The notes beneath the pieces are model-generated. The model did no database searches. It worked only from the letters and a program-made list of their open reading frames with translations, and was not told the DNA's origin. 64,000 nt of DNA. Origin: Atherix ibis (Eukaryota; Arthropoda; Insecta; Diptera; Athericidae). The stretch lies in the NCBI GenBank assembly GCA_958298945.1, contig OY282610.1, positions 48,615,667 to 48,679,666 on the forward strand. Direction: 5' to 3'. Below are positions 23,906-35,300 of the stretch, piece by piece; position 1 is the stretch's first letter; the number at the start of each line of letters is the position of its first letter. A program made the translations under genes and the position numbers.

Positions 23906-24970
23906 ATTTTTTATTTTTTTTATTTTAAATGATATCTACAACTACTTATGCTAGTAACAAGCAGATTTTTTACGGGAATATACAAGGACATGAAGACATG
24001 TGGAGGAAAACACCCATCGATGTTACCTCTAAAACAGGGTAATTTTATTTTATAATTTTAGAGAATTTCTCGGCCATCGCCGTTTTAAACGTCGATGGGT
24101 GTATGCTGGAAGGGTGGGAGTGAAAAGTTTCCTTCCTAAAGGATTAGGGTGGAAGGATAGATGCGAATGGAATTTTTTATATCGGGAGATGCATAGTTCA
24201 CGAACAAATGGAACATTTAGGTCACGGTGGATAACAGTGTTTCGCACATAAAAGGGGGCATTGACAATTTTACGAAGGATTCGGGATTGTAGGGATTGGA
24301 TTGGTAGGGAGTTGGAATGCTTAGTCGAACCCCAAAGTTCTAGACCATATGTCCATATTGGTTTTAGAACCGTATTGTATAGTAATAGTTTACTTGTTGT
24401 TGTAAGTTTTGATTTACTGTCTAGGAGACGTAATAATTGTTTGTATCGTCCGTTAAGTTCACGTCTTTTAGTTTTCGTATGAAGGTTCCAGGTTAACCGT
24501 TTGTCGAATATAAGTCCAAGGTAACGTACGCTATTTTTTTGTGGAATAATACTGCCGTTTAGGGTTATGTCGGGAATTTGTTCTCGGCAGAGTGTGAAAG
24601 TTACATGAGCAGATTTTTGCTAATTTACCTTCACTCTGCACCTTTTGAACCAAGTTTCTAAGGAGTGGATGTGGTTCTGTAGGATATTAATGGCTGTGGA
24701 AGGATCTTTGTGATGTGTCAGGGTGGCTGTATCGTCAGCATATGTTGCGGTTAGGATGTTGTTGTGGCAAGGAATGTCATGGGTATTAATGTTATATAGG
24801 ATAAGACCTAGGATACTTCCTTGAGGGACACCGGCGGAAATTGGATAAATGTCAGAGTACTCCATATTGTCAGCTACCTGAAAATATCGGTCTGAGGGAT
24901 AAGATTTAAGGATGGAAATAACTCGAGGGTAGGACTCGCTGCAACTTCCAAAGCAATCCAGGGTGCCATA
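23906..24970 (-). mobile_element. 5'-truncated LINE (jockey-like) inserted in element C1
   Basis: The insertion is flanked by an 11-bp target duplication, cttcaactttt, at 23895-23905 and 24971-24981. The minus-strand 3' end carries an A-rich tail (plus strand attttttattttttttatttt). This is the hallmark of target-primed insertion of a non-LTR retrotransposon. About 1065 bp remain: the reverse-transcriptase palm and thumb and the 3' untranslated end. Confidence 0.9.
24050..24950 (-). pseudogene. LINE reverse transcriptase, C-terminal half
   Basis: Minus-strand reading: VISILKSYPSDRYFQV, AGVPQGSILGLILYNINTHD (RT motif), TATYADDTATLTH (catalytic YADD at 24731-24742) and HIHSLETWFKRCRVKVN, then an in-frame TAG at 24620-24622. 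Past the TAG the frame continues: KSAHVTF, VRYLGLIFDKRLTWN, LLLYNTVLKPIWTYGLELWG (thumb) and YVRNTVIHRDLNVPFVREL, ending near 24050 with RWPRNSLKL and a stop. The motif set is that of jockey-clade elements. The single TAG and the 5' truncation make it non-functional. Fragments at 25950-27133 and 54430-54840 are clearly related. Confidence 0.85.
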
Positions 24971-25949
24971 CTTCAACTTTTGGAAACAAAAATTTGTTGA
25001 GCATGCCACGATAGCGCTCAGCATTGACCGTAACGGCGGCTCCTTCATAGTTTTCGAGGAAAAACGGGCCATTGATGCCTCCACTCCAAAATCCGCACCA
25101 AACCGTGACTCGTTGTGGATGCATTGGCTTTTCCATGGTGACTTATGGATTTTCTCAGCCCCAGATGCGACAATTTTGTTTGTTGACATACCCACCGAGT
25201 TGGAAATGGGCCTCATCCGAAAAGATGATTATTCGGTGAAAATACTCATCTTCGGCCAATTGATCTTGAGCCCATTGGGCAAACCTAAAACATATCGGAT
25301 GGTCATGCGGTTTTAGTTGTTGGACTAATTGAACTTTGTAAGCTTTCATACCGAGGTCTTTGAGCAAAATTCTCAACAGAGAAGTGGGAGAAATGTTCAA
25401 TTACTGAACACAGTGACGAGTTGATGTTGATGGATGATCACTGACATTTTCAGTAACGGCGGAAATATTCTCGGTCTTAGAGAACTCGCTTCACAAATTT
25501 GCCCACAAATTCACGTGATGGCATTCGATCTTTACTCATTCTTTTTTTAAATTTCTCACAGTTTGGGTTGAAGACTCACCACTTTCGAAGTAAGTTCTCA
25601 ATATTTCCCATTTTTCTTCAAGCGTATGCATTACCATTTCGTAAAATTCTGACTTTCAACTAACAATCTGTCAGTTCGTGTTGATATTTAACACTCTAGT
25701 ACTTCAAATAAATAGTAGTTCAAAATGGAACCGCTAGATGGACCACCGTATATTTAACTTTCTACAGGTCAAAACGTCACCAAATGATAATTTTTATACC
25801 GCTTACATCTTCTTCTCGAATCATAAAATTTAAATTATCAATTATTAATTGATTCTGTTCTCTTTAGAAAGAAAAATGTATTGTCCTGGTATATATGTTG
25901 ATATTAGTTAAGTTTTTTATCGAATTTGGCAGCCTGGTTTACTATAGAA

Positions 25950-27133
25950 ACTTAAAAGGATTATTCTTTCCGCATAATACCGAACACTGAATTCATTCCT
26001 TAGAAATCGGTGCTTCCAAGTAAATGCAGATCCTATATCTCTCCAATAATTGTCGGTATGCCATACGGCAGCATATTTGGACACTTTTTCTACAACATTT
26101 ATACATCGGATATTCCAATTTGTTGTAACATCTTATTTGCTATACAAGATCAAAGCAAAATCCTGTAAAGTGACGCAGAATAAATGAACGCAACATTTAA
26201 TCTCCGCAGAAAATCATGGTCGCCAATGACAGTGACTATCGTGGCACCATGGAATGTTCTGAAAACTCAAAACCTTCCTTCGTTGCACATACTATCTTAT
26301 TTTCAAATACCACGTACTCTTCCAACATCGCTTCCAAATAGCTGTTAACACAGAAAATTCTTAATTATACGCTAACACAAGTAAGCAATCTTAGTCTACT
26401 CCTATGCAATATTTTAAGACATACAAATTACCCAAAACTATAGCTGCTACCTACGCTGATGAAATAGCTTTTAGAAATCTTCAAGAATGGTAAAAAAATG
26501 TAGAGAGTGAAAGAAAAGGAGTAGAAAAGTGTTCATGTTACCTTCATACTCTTCAAAAATACTCCCATTCCTAAATACCTTAAAGACAATATTATTCCAA
26601 GAAAAGATAAAGTACGCTACATGGGATTAGATGTAGACAAACGATTTACTTGGAATTCTTACACAATAATAAAAAGACTTGAACTGAACAGACGTTGTCG
26701 ACTATTAGACAATAGTTTGAAACTAACATTCAAAAACAAACTTTCAATTTACAACACAATTTTAAAACCAATCTGGATATATGGAATTGAACTTTGTGAT
26801 TCCACTAAGCATTGTAATTTCCCTCCAATCCAATCTTTTTAATCCAAAACCCTGTAAAATATCGTAGATGCCCCCTTCTGTGATATGTTCGTAACAAAGT
26901 CATTCATCGTGACCTTAATATTCCCTTTGTTCATAGTTTATGTGTTTCTCGTTATAAAAAGTTCCATTCCCAATTATCTTGTCACAAAACTTTCCTCTAT
27001 TACTTTCCCCATAAACATCAGCGTTTAAAACTAAGTAGGCAAAAGATCTCTGAAGGCGTAATATGAATCGTTAGGTAGAAAAGCATCGATGGGTGTTTAC
27101 TCTCCCATAACCCTTTCCTATTTTTAAAGCCCT
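25950..27133 (+). pseudogene. Decayed jockey-like LINE fragment
   Basis: Plus strand. Recognisable blocks are a degenerate MPYGSIFGHFFYNIYTSDIP (for VPQGSILGPFLYNIYTSDIP) near 26057-26115, ATYADEIAF near 26440-26480 (catalytic YADD changed to YADE), MGLDVDKRFTWNSY and IYNTILKPIWIYGIELCDST near 26620-26810. The 3' end shares atcgatgggtgttt with the LINE in element C1, so the two belong to one family. Many stops and shifts. It ends at an A-run that directly abuts mariner copy B3. The 5' limit is uncertain. Confidence 0.75.
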
Positions 27134-27671
27134 AAAAAAGCACTCCAAGTTCGGTAGAATGTGAAGATTTTGCTTACAGTTTTATTCATTTGCAAGGGCG
27201 TGGTGCATCATGAGTTCTTGCTACAGGGTAGAACGGTTAATAACGAATATTACCTGCAAGTTATGCCGCCAGAAACGCCCGGATTTGTGCAAGAACAAAA
27301 ATTGGCTTTTGCACCATGATAATACCCCTGCTCACGCATCGTTGCCTGTGCACGAATTTTTGACCAAAAACAATAAAACAGTTATAATGCCGCAGCCACC
27401 GTATTCCCTTGATCTGGCTACCTGTGAATTTTTCTTATTCCCGAAACAGATTCTTTGATCCATTTTTTTGGAATGGGCAAAAATCGAAGACGAACCCAAA
27501 CACGTGCAAGCAAAGCACTTTTAAAAAATTAACTGAACATTCAAAATGGCCGAACTTTTCGGCATAAGTGAAAAATATAAGTACCAATATAACGACATAA
27601 AAAAATCAAAAAATCCTATATACGTAACCTGCGGAAATTCAAAATTCGCGATACATTTTGAACCGACCTCG
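27134..27671 (+). mobile_element. Rearranged mariner family B, copy B3 (fold-back type)
   Basis: The left part (27134-27445) is the catalytic end of the family-B gene on the plus strand: EFLLQGRTVNNEYYLQVM, KNKNWLLHHDNTPAHAS (second Asp) and PPYSLDLATCEFFLFPK (third catalytic Asp changed to Glu). At about 27445 it joins, in inverted orientation, the 5' leader and N-terminus of the same family (acagattctttgat onward) and runs out to a normal family-B end at 27671, followed by TA. The natural 3' end is therefore replaced by a backwards copy of the 5' end. The left leader and terminal repeat are missing where the LINE abuts. Copy B4 has the same junction. Confidence 0.85.
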
Positions 27672-28998
27672 TATTTGTTATTTTTCAAATAAAAGAGCCA
27701 TTCTTTCGGTTTAAAAATAATATAACCAAAAATATATTTTATAATTCCTTTTTTAAATGAGGTATTTTTCTTATTATATTGTATAATTAACTATTTAAAT
27801 AAATGCCAAAAGACAAAACGAATTGAATCTCTGAGCAGATTTACCAAAAACTATTAATGAACCACTCGCCCTTAACTCCAAAAAGGCTTCAAATTACCCA
27901 CACTATTATACCAGATAGAATATTCCTTCTTCAGCTTTGAGTAGACTTAATCATTTTATATACTCGTATAATAAATGATTACTAAGATTATAGGAAAAAA
28001 AAAATTTTTTTTGTCTTTTATTTGTTAATCAAAACAAATTCATTTATTTCACTTTCAATAATTAGTATTGTTATCATCGTAAATACTTGATAATACATTA
28101 AGATAAGCAGTAATGATACATTATTCCTAAGAGGGTGATTTCTTTTCATACTAAATGTAATTAATAATTTTCTATGGTCGATTTTATTTCTAAGAAATTT
28201 AGTAGTAGCGCTTGCGTTTTTTTAATGCTCAACAAGTACAGGAAATAGTGGCAACCACCCCCTTTTAATGATTGCTGCGAGATATTTTGGGGAATGTTTT
28301 TTTTCCAAAATCTCTTCCAAATTTTAATGAGCACACATAAATAGTAAGTTTCCGATACTTTCACATACCAGTAATCGTAATCTTCTTCTATAATGTACAC
28401 CAAATAATTACAAGGCCTACTCAATAGGAAATTAGATTCCCTTATTTATGAACTTAACGGATCCTAAATAATTTCTTATAAAGAAAATTCATTAGCAAGT
28501 ATGTGTATCCTTATATATATTCCTAGTTATATTGAGGTTTACAATGGAAATTTTAATATTTAAAAAAACTATTCATAATTCTGATAAGTTTTTCATAGAA
28601 ATTTCCGATGTTAGTTAATTAAAATGGAATTTTTCATCAGTTCGTAAATCTACTATTGAATTTTTAATGATTTATTAAATGTTTATACATAAGTCTAAAC
28701 CATAATGGAATTAAATATTAATGATATGTGAAAAATTTTATTACAATATAAAAGTGCTTTTAAAAAAAAAATAGTTCTAAAATGAAATTGATTTTATTAA
28801 AAATAAAAAAAATAAAAATTTCGTTTAAATTTTGAAGGAAGCTTTTGGGAAACTATGGAAAAGTTTTGTATTTTTTTGAGGGAAAAATCCTACAAAAAAA
28901 AAGTATTTATCCGCTTGCAACCGGTTGTCCATTTCGTGGTTCTGAAGGTGCCGCCCTCTCAAACTTATGTAAGTGTTATCTAAGGTATGATTAGTATA
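27672..28998. other. AT-rich stretch without a recognised gene
   Basis: Only short AT-driven frames; an 87-codon minus frame at 28161-28424 has no recognised motif. No repeats of note beyond A/T runs. Confidence 0.5.
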
Positions 28999-30223
28999 CG
29001 AAAGTCGTTCAATAAGTCCTTAGTAAGTCCAAGAAATTGCGCTTGTAGTGTTGGTAAAGACTTTTGTTTTTTAGTAGCATTATCAACAGGAAAGCTGTCA
29101 AAATTTCAGACCGATCCATAGCGTAGGTCAATTTCTATCGTCGATTAAAGTCAACGAAATTTATTTGTGCATAACAATGGGAAAAAGTGAGTTTAGGGCT
29201 GTCATCAAACCTCTCCATTTGAAAGGCTTAAGCCCGAAAGAAATCAAAGCCGAGTTGGATGCAGTTCATGGCACATCTGCACCTTTGTTTGCGACGGTTT
29301 ACAATTGGGTGAATGAATTTAAACGTGGCCGTTCATCCACAAAAGATGAACATCGTTCAGGACGCCCAGTTGAGGTGTCTACTCCTGAAATCATCGACAA
29401 AATCCACGATCTGATTTTGAACGATCGGCGAATTAAAGTGCGCGAATTAGTTGAGGCCACGGGCATATCACAAGGTACAGTCGCTTCAATTTTGCATGAA
29501 AAATTGTCTGTGAAAAAAATTTCGGCAAGATGGGTGCCGCGTTTGCTCTCAGAGGAGAATCTGAGGCTATGTTGGCACTCTTTCATCGCAATCCTGCCGA
29601 ATTCTTTCGTCGATATATCACTGTGGACGAAACCTGGATATACTACTACACTCCAGAAACGAAGAGACAGTCATCACAGTGGATTTTCAAGGGTGAACGG
29701 GCTCCGAAGAAGGCAAAAACTGTGCCATCTGCCGGCAAGGTGATGGCTACGGTCTTTTGGGATTCGCAGGGCATCATTTTTATCGACTACTTGGAAAAAA
29801 GGAAAAACAATAACAGAAGCGTATTACGCGTCGTTATTGCAACGGTTGAGCAAGAAAATCAAAGAGAAACGCCCCCATCTGAAGAAGAAAAAAATCCTCT
29901 TGCATCAGGAAAATGCGCGTGTGCACACCATGGCCAAAATTGTGGAATTGAGAATGGAATTGTTGCAGCATCCCGCTTATTCACCAGATTTGGCCCCGAG
30001 TGACTATTTTCTTTTCCCCAATCTGAAGAAATGGCTTGGCGGACGACGGTTCACTTCCAACGAGGACGTCATTGCTCAAACGGATGAGTATTTTGCAGAA
30101 CTTCCGAAATCCTATTTTTTGGACGGGATAAAAATTTGGAAAAACGGTTGAAAAATAAAAAAAATTTTTTTTAATAAACAGTTTTTTTCCATCTTTTTGT
30201 AAGGACTTATTGAACGACCCTCG
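28999..30223 (+). mobile_element. Mariner family A, copy A1
   Basis: A 1225-bp element flanked by TA (28997-28998 and 30224-30225). The left end is CGAAAGTCGTTCAATAAGTC and the right end, inverted, CGAGGGTCGTTCAATAAGTC. It is close to copies A2 and A3 along its length but carries internal deletions of 22 and 12 bases and one of about 38 bases near the end of the gene. Confidence 0.95.
29177..30151 (+). pseudogene. Family A mariner transposase (copy A1), frameshifted
   Basis: The gene starts at ATG 29177 (MGKSEFRAVIKPLHLKGLSP). N-terminal DNA-binding blocks: PVFATVYNWVNEFKRG-like (here PLFATVYNWVNEFKRG), GRPVEVSTPEIIDKIHDLIL, VRELVEATGISQGTVASILH and ISARWVPRLLSEEN. At about 29560 a 22-base deletion relative to copy A2 shifts frame; the catalytic part resumes as YITVDETWIYYYTPETKRQS (first Asp). 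An extra A in the run near 29797 shifts frame again. The second catalytic site reads HQENARVHT, where A2 and A3 have Asp, so that Asp is Glu. The third is in PDLAPSDYF. The normal C-terminal ~14 residues are deleted and the frame ends IKIWKNG. Inactive. Confidence 0.95.
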
Positions 30224-30309
30224 TATTATAAGGATTTACATTTTAAATAGGGTCCATAAATAAAAACAATATCGAGCAAATGTCCAAACCGACTATATTT
30301 AAATACATC

Positions 30310-31000
30310 GATCTGTTCGATCACATTTTTGTATAATTGTTGGGTCTATTTCACTGATGACGCAGTTTGTGTTGATTTTGAGATCTTGGATTGTATGTGA
30401 ACCATTCTTATAAACCTTGACTTTCACATAGCCCTACAAAAAAGACTTCAACGGCATGTGTTAAATCACATGATCTTGGCGGCCAATTGACATCACCTGT
30501 CTGCAAAATTTGACATGCATTGAGTTTGATTGTCAATAAATCGATTGTTTGTTAGGAAGTGTGGCATGTAGTGCCTTCTTGTTAAAACTAAACTTTGACT
30601 ATATCCATTTAATCAAAAACAGACTATAAAAAATTGGTTACTATGCCCCTGTAGCGCAATCTATTGACATTACCTTGGCACCAGCCTCATTTTCGAAAAA
30701 AATATGGGCCAATGATACCTCCGTGCCATAAACTGAACCATACAGTGATACCTGATGAATTTACTGATTATTCAATAACTGCCCTTGGAGCTTCTGATAC
30801 CCAAATGCGACAGTTTTGCTTTTTACCATAGCCGTCTAAGTGAGAAAAAGAAGTTCTAATTGCTGATCCTTTACTACGAATTATTAAGCCATCAAAAAGC
30901 GCGATAATGTTGCAAAAATCTTTTACAAATGTAGTGATTATATGTACTTACGTTTTGCAGCGAAGTTTTTTCTACTATGAGGCTCATTTCTTGCTTGTTA
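30310..31000 (-). pseudogene. DD41D-type transposase remnant (family C)
   Basis: Minus strand, in order: HLDGYGKKQNCRIWVSEAP (after the first Asp region), TVWFSLWHGGIIGPYFF, a degraded second-Asp block near 30600, DVNWPPRSCDLTHAVEVF near 30500 (third-Asp region, decayed), and YKNGSHTIQDLKINTN with ISEIDPTIIQK as the C-terminal tail. Frames shift repeatedly and stops are common. No terminal repeats identified. Confidence 0.7.
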
Positions 31001-31074
31001 AGCAAAATTTCCATATATGGAGCTCTAAAGACATACAAGTAACTATAAAAAAGGATTTTTTATGTACATTTTAG

Positions 31075-31330
31075 GCTGAAGATGTCTGTGGCCTTTATTT
31101 CTTTGAAAATGAAGAATAGGAGACCGGCACAATTGATTATTTTTTTGGCGTGAACTTCATAATTTTAATTTGAAAAATATGCGGTTTTAACCACGAACTA
31201 CAAAACACGACAAATTTTGGGTTAATTATCAAACAGCCTCTAAAATTGTGCGATTTGGCACCATTGGACTATTTATTGTTAGCCTACGCCGAAGATCGTG
31301 TATACGTAGACAACCCTCAAATATTATAGC
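31075..31330 (+). pseudogene. DD41D-type transposase scrap (family C), plus strand
   Basis: GLYFFENEE near 31090-31120 corresponds to IGPYFFENEEG. About 100 bp later, KLCDLAPLDYLLLAYAEDRV and YVDNP match SCDLTPLDYFLWGYVKDRVY. The segment between is shortened. It lies head-to-head with the minus-strand remnant at 30310-31000. Confidence 0.6.
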
Positions 31331-31344
31331 AATACTCTTGGTTG

Positions 31345-31690
31345 TAGCTAAAGTCTTATACGCTCTCGAGAGGAGGATCTATCGAATAATTTTTGGCCTC
31401 CTAAATGAGGATGGACAATACCGGAGCCCATTTAAGGATTAGACCCTCTAGTGTTACCGTGATTACCCGCTTGCGAATAAAATAAAGTTCAGTGGGCGGT
31501 GGTGGATTGAACTCTTAATCCATATGTACAGAGAAGATTCTGCCGGCAAAGTCTACAATGGCTCCATTTATGGTCCCAGATGACGATGTAGGCCATGCTT
31601 TCGGCAGCGCGACAGTATTAGCCATGACTCCAAAAACATACTGGGAGTGTCAAACTGGAGAGTTTTTTGATTCAGCAGGTCTATGTATCC
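31345..31690 (+). pseudogene. LINE ORF2 C-terminal scrap
   Basis: The frame 31345-31440 reads LYALERRIYRIIFGLLNEDG and QYRSPF, resembling the tail of non-LTR ORF2 proteins (ERRILRKIFGPxxEDGxWRxR). About 80 bases later, in another frame, MYREDSAGKVYNGSIYGPR and DSKNILGVSNWR resemble the terminal RGRPRxRW and LGVxNWR blocks. The clade is not certain. Strongly decayed and without a tail or target duplication. Confidence 0.5.
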
Positions 31691-31964
31691 CTAGATTCAG
31701 CAGGTGGAGACTATTTAGGTACTTTATTGGTTCGCTATAAGAAGTTGTATTATCCCAACCACATAAAAAAAAGATCACGCTGTAAATAAGAATTTTGTTT
31801 TTGTTCAAAAGTGGAGGGGATTTAACAAAACAAATTAAGGTTTATATAGAGTGAAGGAGAAACTAAGCAATAGTTGTAGAAGCTCTAAAAATTGGGTTAG
31901 AATAGTATTAAAAACAAATCAAAAAGTAACTGAGATTAAAAATAGGAGCCCAACGATGTGCCAT

Positions 31965-32390
31965 AATATTGGTGAATTCGCAAGTTTAACTTACAAAAAG
32001 TTGTACTGAGCCTATTGGATTATATTTCTTATCAATAGCAAAAATGTTTGGTGGCATAATGCATTTTGGCAGTGCCGAGAAGTTGTCTCACAGGAAAGCC
32101 TTCAACATGGCAAACTAATGCATATATGGAACGAGTGAGAGCTCTTATGAGGTTAGACCGTCGAATTATATTGCAACTAATAAGAATATCCTTGAAAGGC
32201 TCTAAAAAAGGTTTCTTCACATCAAATCGGACATGCAGACATTTAAATACGTGACCATGTTTCATGATCATTTCTATCATTAATTTTTTTTTTCGGGAAC
32301 AGGGATTCGTGTGATTCAGCTGATCTAACTTCATGCGTTTTTTCTTTTTCCCCCAAGAACAAAAAACACTTGAGAAAACATCCTCTTAGT
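31965..32390 (+). pseudogene. Family D mariner N-terminal remnant
   Basis: FASLTYKKLY (for SASLTYEKLQ) near 31980, then the frame around 32065-32215 with RVRALMRLDRRIILQLI (for RVRALVRSDRRITLQMI) and KGSKKGF, and SSHQIGHADI for the second helix-turn-helix. This is the DNA-binding half of the mariner group also seen at 9893-11430 and 45120-45550. The catalytic half is absent. Confidence 0.6.
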
Positions 32391-35300
32391 ATTCTCGATA
32401 AAATCTAAAGGAGCGTATTTATATTAAGTACATCTATTGTCCAACTACACCTTCATCTTATCTACCGAATGTGCCATCCCGACTGACGCTTATATGATAT
32501 CAATTGCTATGCGATCAGCTTCACCATTCCCTCATGGAAGGGTCGGTTAATTTCTGTTATTATTGCCAAATGTAGAAAAACCAACAAAAAAAACTCCAGG
32601 CGAAATTTCGAAATTAAATTGAGGCAACCAAAAGTCTCAGAAACTAGTAGCCAAGGCTACCTTAATGTATACCATATTCTTCAGTATTTCCTTGGTGGAC
32701 TTAACCTAATGTCTGTATGAGATATCGGTCAGTCGATTACGAGATATCGGTCTCGCTAAAAATACAATTTGTTTGTTTGTCCAGCTAAAAAATTACAATT
32801 TGATAAAAGAAAATAATTAACATAGAGAATGGGTTCTAGTCTTAACAACTTTAAAATTACAATAAATAATTAATTTGAAGATAATTAAAATTAATTCATA
32901 ACAAAATACGTTTTCTAATAGATTATAATTTTCCCCTATCTTTTCGCATATTAATAGTTGCACAATTTTATTTATTAATTTTTGTACTCCCAAAACCATT
33001 TATTTTTAAGTTTGTATCTAGTCCGTAGCGGTCTTGAGTTCAAATACAGCTATTAACAGATACGAAGTTTTATTTATTTTGTTATCAAACAGTTTAAGGC
33101 AAGAAGCACTCACAAACATTAAACTTAGTCTAGGGGTAAATGGGTAAAGCTGCATTAAGATCATATACAATTATCAATTTTTTTTTACTGACTTAATTTT
33201 CTAAATACCCGACTATACGTGTATGTTAGTTAAAAGAAGCCGATCTTCATAAATAATTAGGTTCAATTCACTAAGTAGACTAAAAAAATATTTTCAAGGT
33301 GTCCTTATTAGTTTATGATTTATTCCCAGTTTCTATTTAAAATGTTGCCCCAAATAATCACACATTCATGATGTTACCGAAACGATAAATATAAAAATTT
33401 TATCTATTTATATTTGATCTGAATACAAATCTAGCTCTTTCAAATTTTCCTAATTAATATTTATAATTATATATATCCCCAAAATACTATCTTATCAAAA
33501 AATAACATCTTTATAGGTAGCAATTTTATAAGGATATCTAAACAAAAAGATGAATTTACCATATACATTATCGAAATTTATTTTTATTATTTTTAAGATG
33601 CATTTTGATTATAGAAAAATCTCAAATATGCTCTAGTATATTTTTTTCCTCATTTATCTTAAAACATTCACTTAAAAAGGTACATAAGCAAGTATCTATA
33701 TAAATATTATCTTATAGGAAAATACACACGCACACAAAGATAAAAAATATATAAAAACTTAAATTGCCCGAAGAATCTTTGTACCACAAAAACGGAATTG
33801 AATTCCGGAAGACAGCGGGAAAGTGTTATGGAACGTAATGAAATGAAATGAAATAAAATATGAAAAATTGTTGAAAACTTTTACCAGTCGACCCGAGATC
33901 TTTTAGAATATCCATCCTTAAAGTATGGTTTGCCTTAAGTATGCAGACACCTCAGTTATCACTTTAAATTAAAAATGAAAAGACGCCAACAACAAAAAAT
34001 GAAAATTATAAAATGAAGCTTGCTTTCTAGCCCTCTTATGGTAGCTGAAAAATTTCCATTTTCATCCCTTAAAAATCCTCTAAGGATACAATATGCAAAA
34101 TGATGAGAATAAAAAGATAAAAATTAAATTTTCATGCTAGTATATGTGTATGTAAATGCAGAGAAGACGACACACTCGTAAGGTATCAACAATAACAAAA
34201 ACAAAAATTAAAGAAAAAGAAATAAAAGCAATGAAAATTCGAGCGAAGAAAAATACTCTGTCTTAAGCATACCCCAATATCTGCCACCATCTATACCAAA
34301 GCATTGAAAAAGTCCTTTTTTTTTTAAAAAAAAAAAAAAAAACAAAGGGATGCAAGTGAATGTGTAGAAAAAAAGATGCAGGAGGCGGAGAATTAACGAA
34401 AACAAACAGTAGGGGAGCTAAATATAAGAATAAGATTGTACCGTCTTGCCGTAAATGATTCAGCAGGAAAAAAATACAAGAACACACATTCAAGATATAA
34501 AGAAGAAGAAAAATTGCCAAAAAACTCATTCGTGTTCAACAATATTTTCGACAACGATTGTATGCGAAAGTCGTGTACGGAGTCAAGAATAGGCCCAAAA
34601 AACTCTTACCTATTCAAATGGTGTGTATTTATATCACAAAAACGATAGATGTGTAGCCTCACAAGGTTGGCTAAGGTATGAATTAGGGGATGAAATTGGG
34701 TGGAGAATTGGCGATGGTTGAAAAGATCGAACAAAATGATAGAGGAGATGTACGAGTAGACGATGCAATAATGCCAAAATAAAAGGTACAAAGCTTGCTG
34801 ATGAAACTTGGCGGGAGGGTAGGGTAGAGGATAAGGTCGACATCGTTCCTTATTGCAGTGTATACCGAAGAAAAATTCTCCCCATTTTTCTTGATATTTT
34901 CTTAATTTGACGACTTGACTCAGAGTTTAGGCGAAGGGGGATAGATGGATGACTGGTACTTTTTCGTATTTTTCTTTAGATGACTGGCTCTGACAGTGAA
35001 TATATTGCTATGGACGAGAATCCAACGGATTTCTGGTGTGCATAACTGAAAGCTAAAAACTGAACATTGAAAACTGTAAACTGGTGCCGTTCAGTCACGT
35101 ATTCGTGTGTGTGTGCCCTGCTTCTTCTGCCCAAACTGTCCCAAGAGCTGAGCTGGTCTCAGTATGCAAAAGCGAAGCTGTTAAAAATATCACAGCCAGC
35201 CAACTATAACGAGCCCATTCCCTGGTGGATGAATGTCTGATTCTGTTTCCCTTACATGCTATTCACAGACAAATGGTATCCAGAAATAAGACGCCGGCGA

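Larger units (their letters stand above)
23530..25637 (-). pseudogene. Family C (DD41D-type) transposase, interrupted
   Basis: The minus-strand gene begins at ATG 25637 (MVMHTLEEKWEILRTYFESG) and ends at TAA 23530. Visible blocks: LNISPTSLLRILLKDLGMKA (DNA-binding part), FSDEAHFQLGGYVNKQNCRI (first Asp), RVTVWCGFWSGGINGPFF, VTVNAERYRGML, and after the LINE IWFQQDGATCHTANVTIQF (second Asp) and PPRSCDLSSLNFF. Counting from the second Asp, 41 residues precede the Asn of LNFF, where the family has Asp (LDYF), giving the D41D spacing with the last catalytic residue replaced by Asn. A stop follows (W of LWG changed), and further stops lie in the N-terminal part, including one before LNISPTS. The spacing resembles the rosa-like DD41D group of insects. 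Inactive. Confidence 0.8.
23427..25748 (-). mobile_element. DD41D-type Tc1/mariner element C1, split by a LINE
   Basis: The ends are imperfect inverted repeats: left CAGGGTGGACCATTAAGAAG, right (inverse) CGGTGGTCCATCTAGCGGTT, both continuing into TCCATTTT. TA flanks each side (23425-23426 and 25749-25750). The 2322-bp span is about 1 kb longer than a normal element because a 5'-truncated LINE (23906-24970) sits inside. Without it and one duplicated target copy the element would be about 1.25 kb. Confidence 0.85.

Noticed and set aside
24620..25216. A 198-codon minus-strand frame seeming to fuse an N-terminal domain to reverse transcriptase
   Set aside because: The first half is an out-of-frame reading of the DD41D transposase and only the second half is LINE RT. 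The frame happens to cross the insertion point, so it is not a fusion protein.
29299..29586. A 95-codon minus-strand frame
   Set aside because: It is antisense to the family-A transposase and has no motif of its own.
34208..34529. Overlapping minus-strand frames rich in Phe and Leu resembling membrane segments
   Set aside because: They arise from A-rich, GAA-rich plus-strand DNA and a poly-A run; being open in overlapping frames points to composition, not coding.
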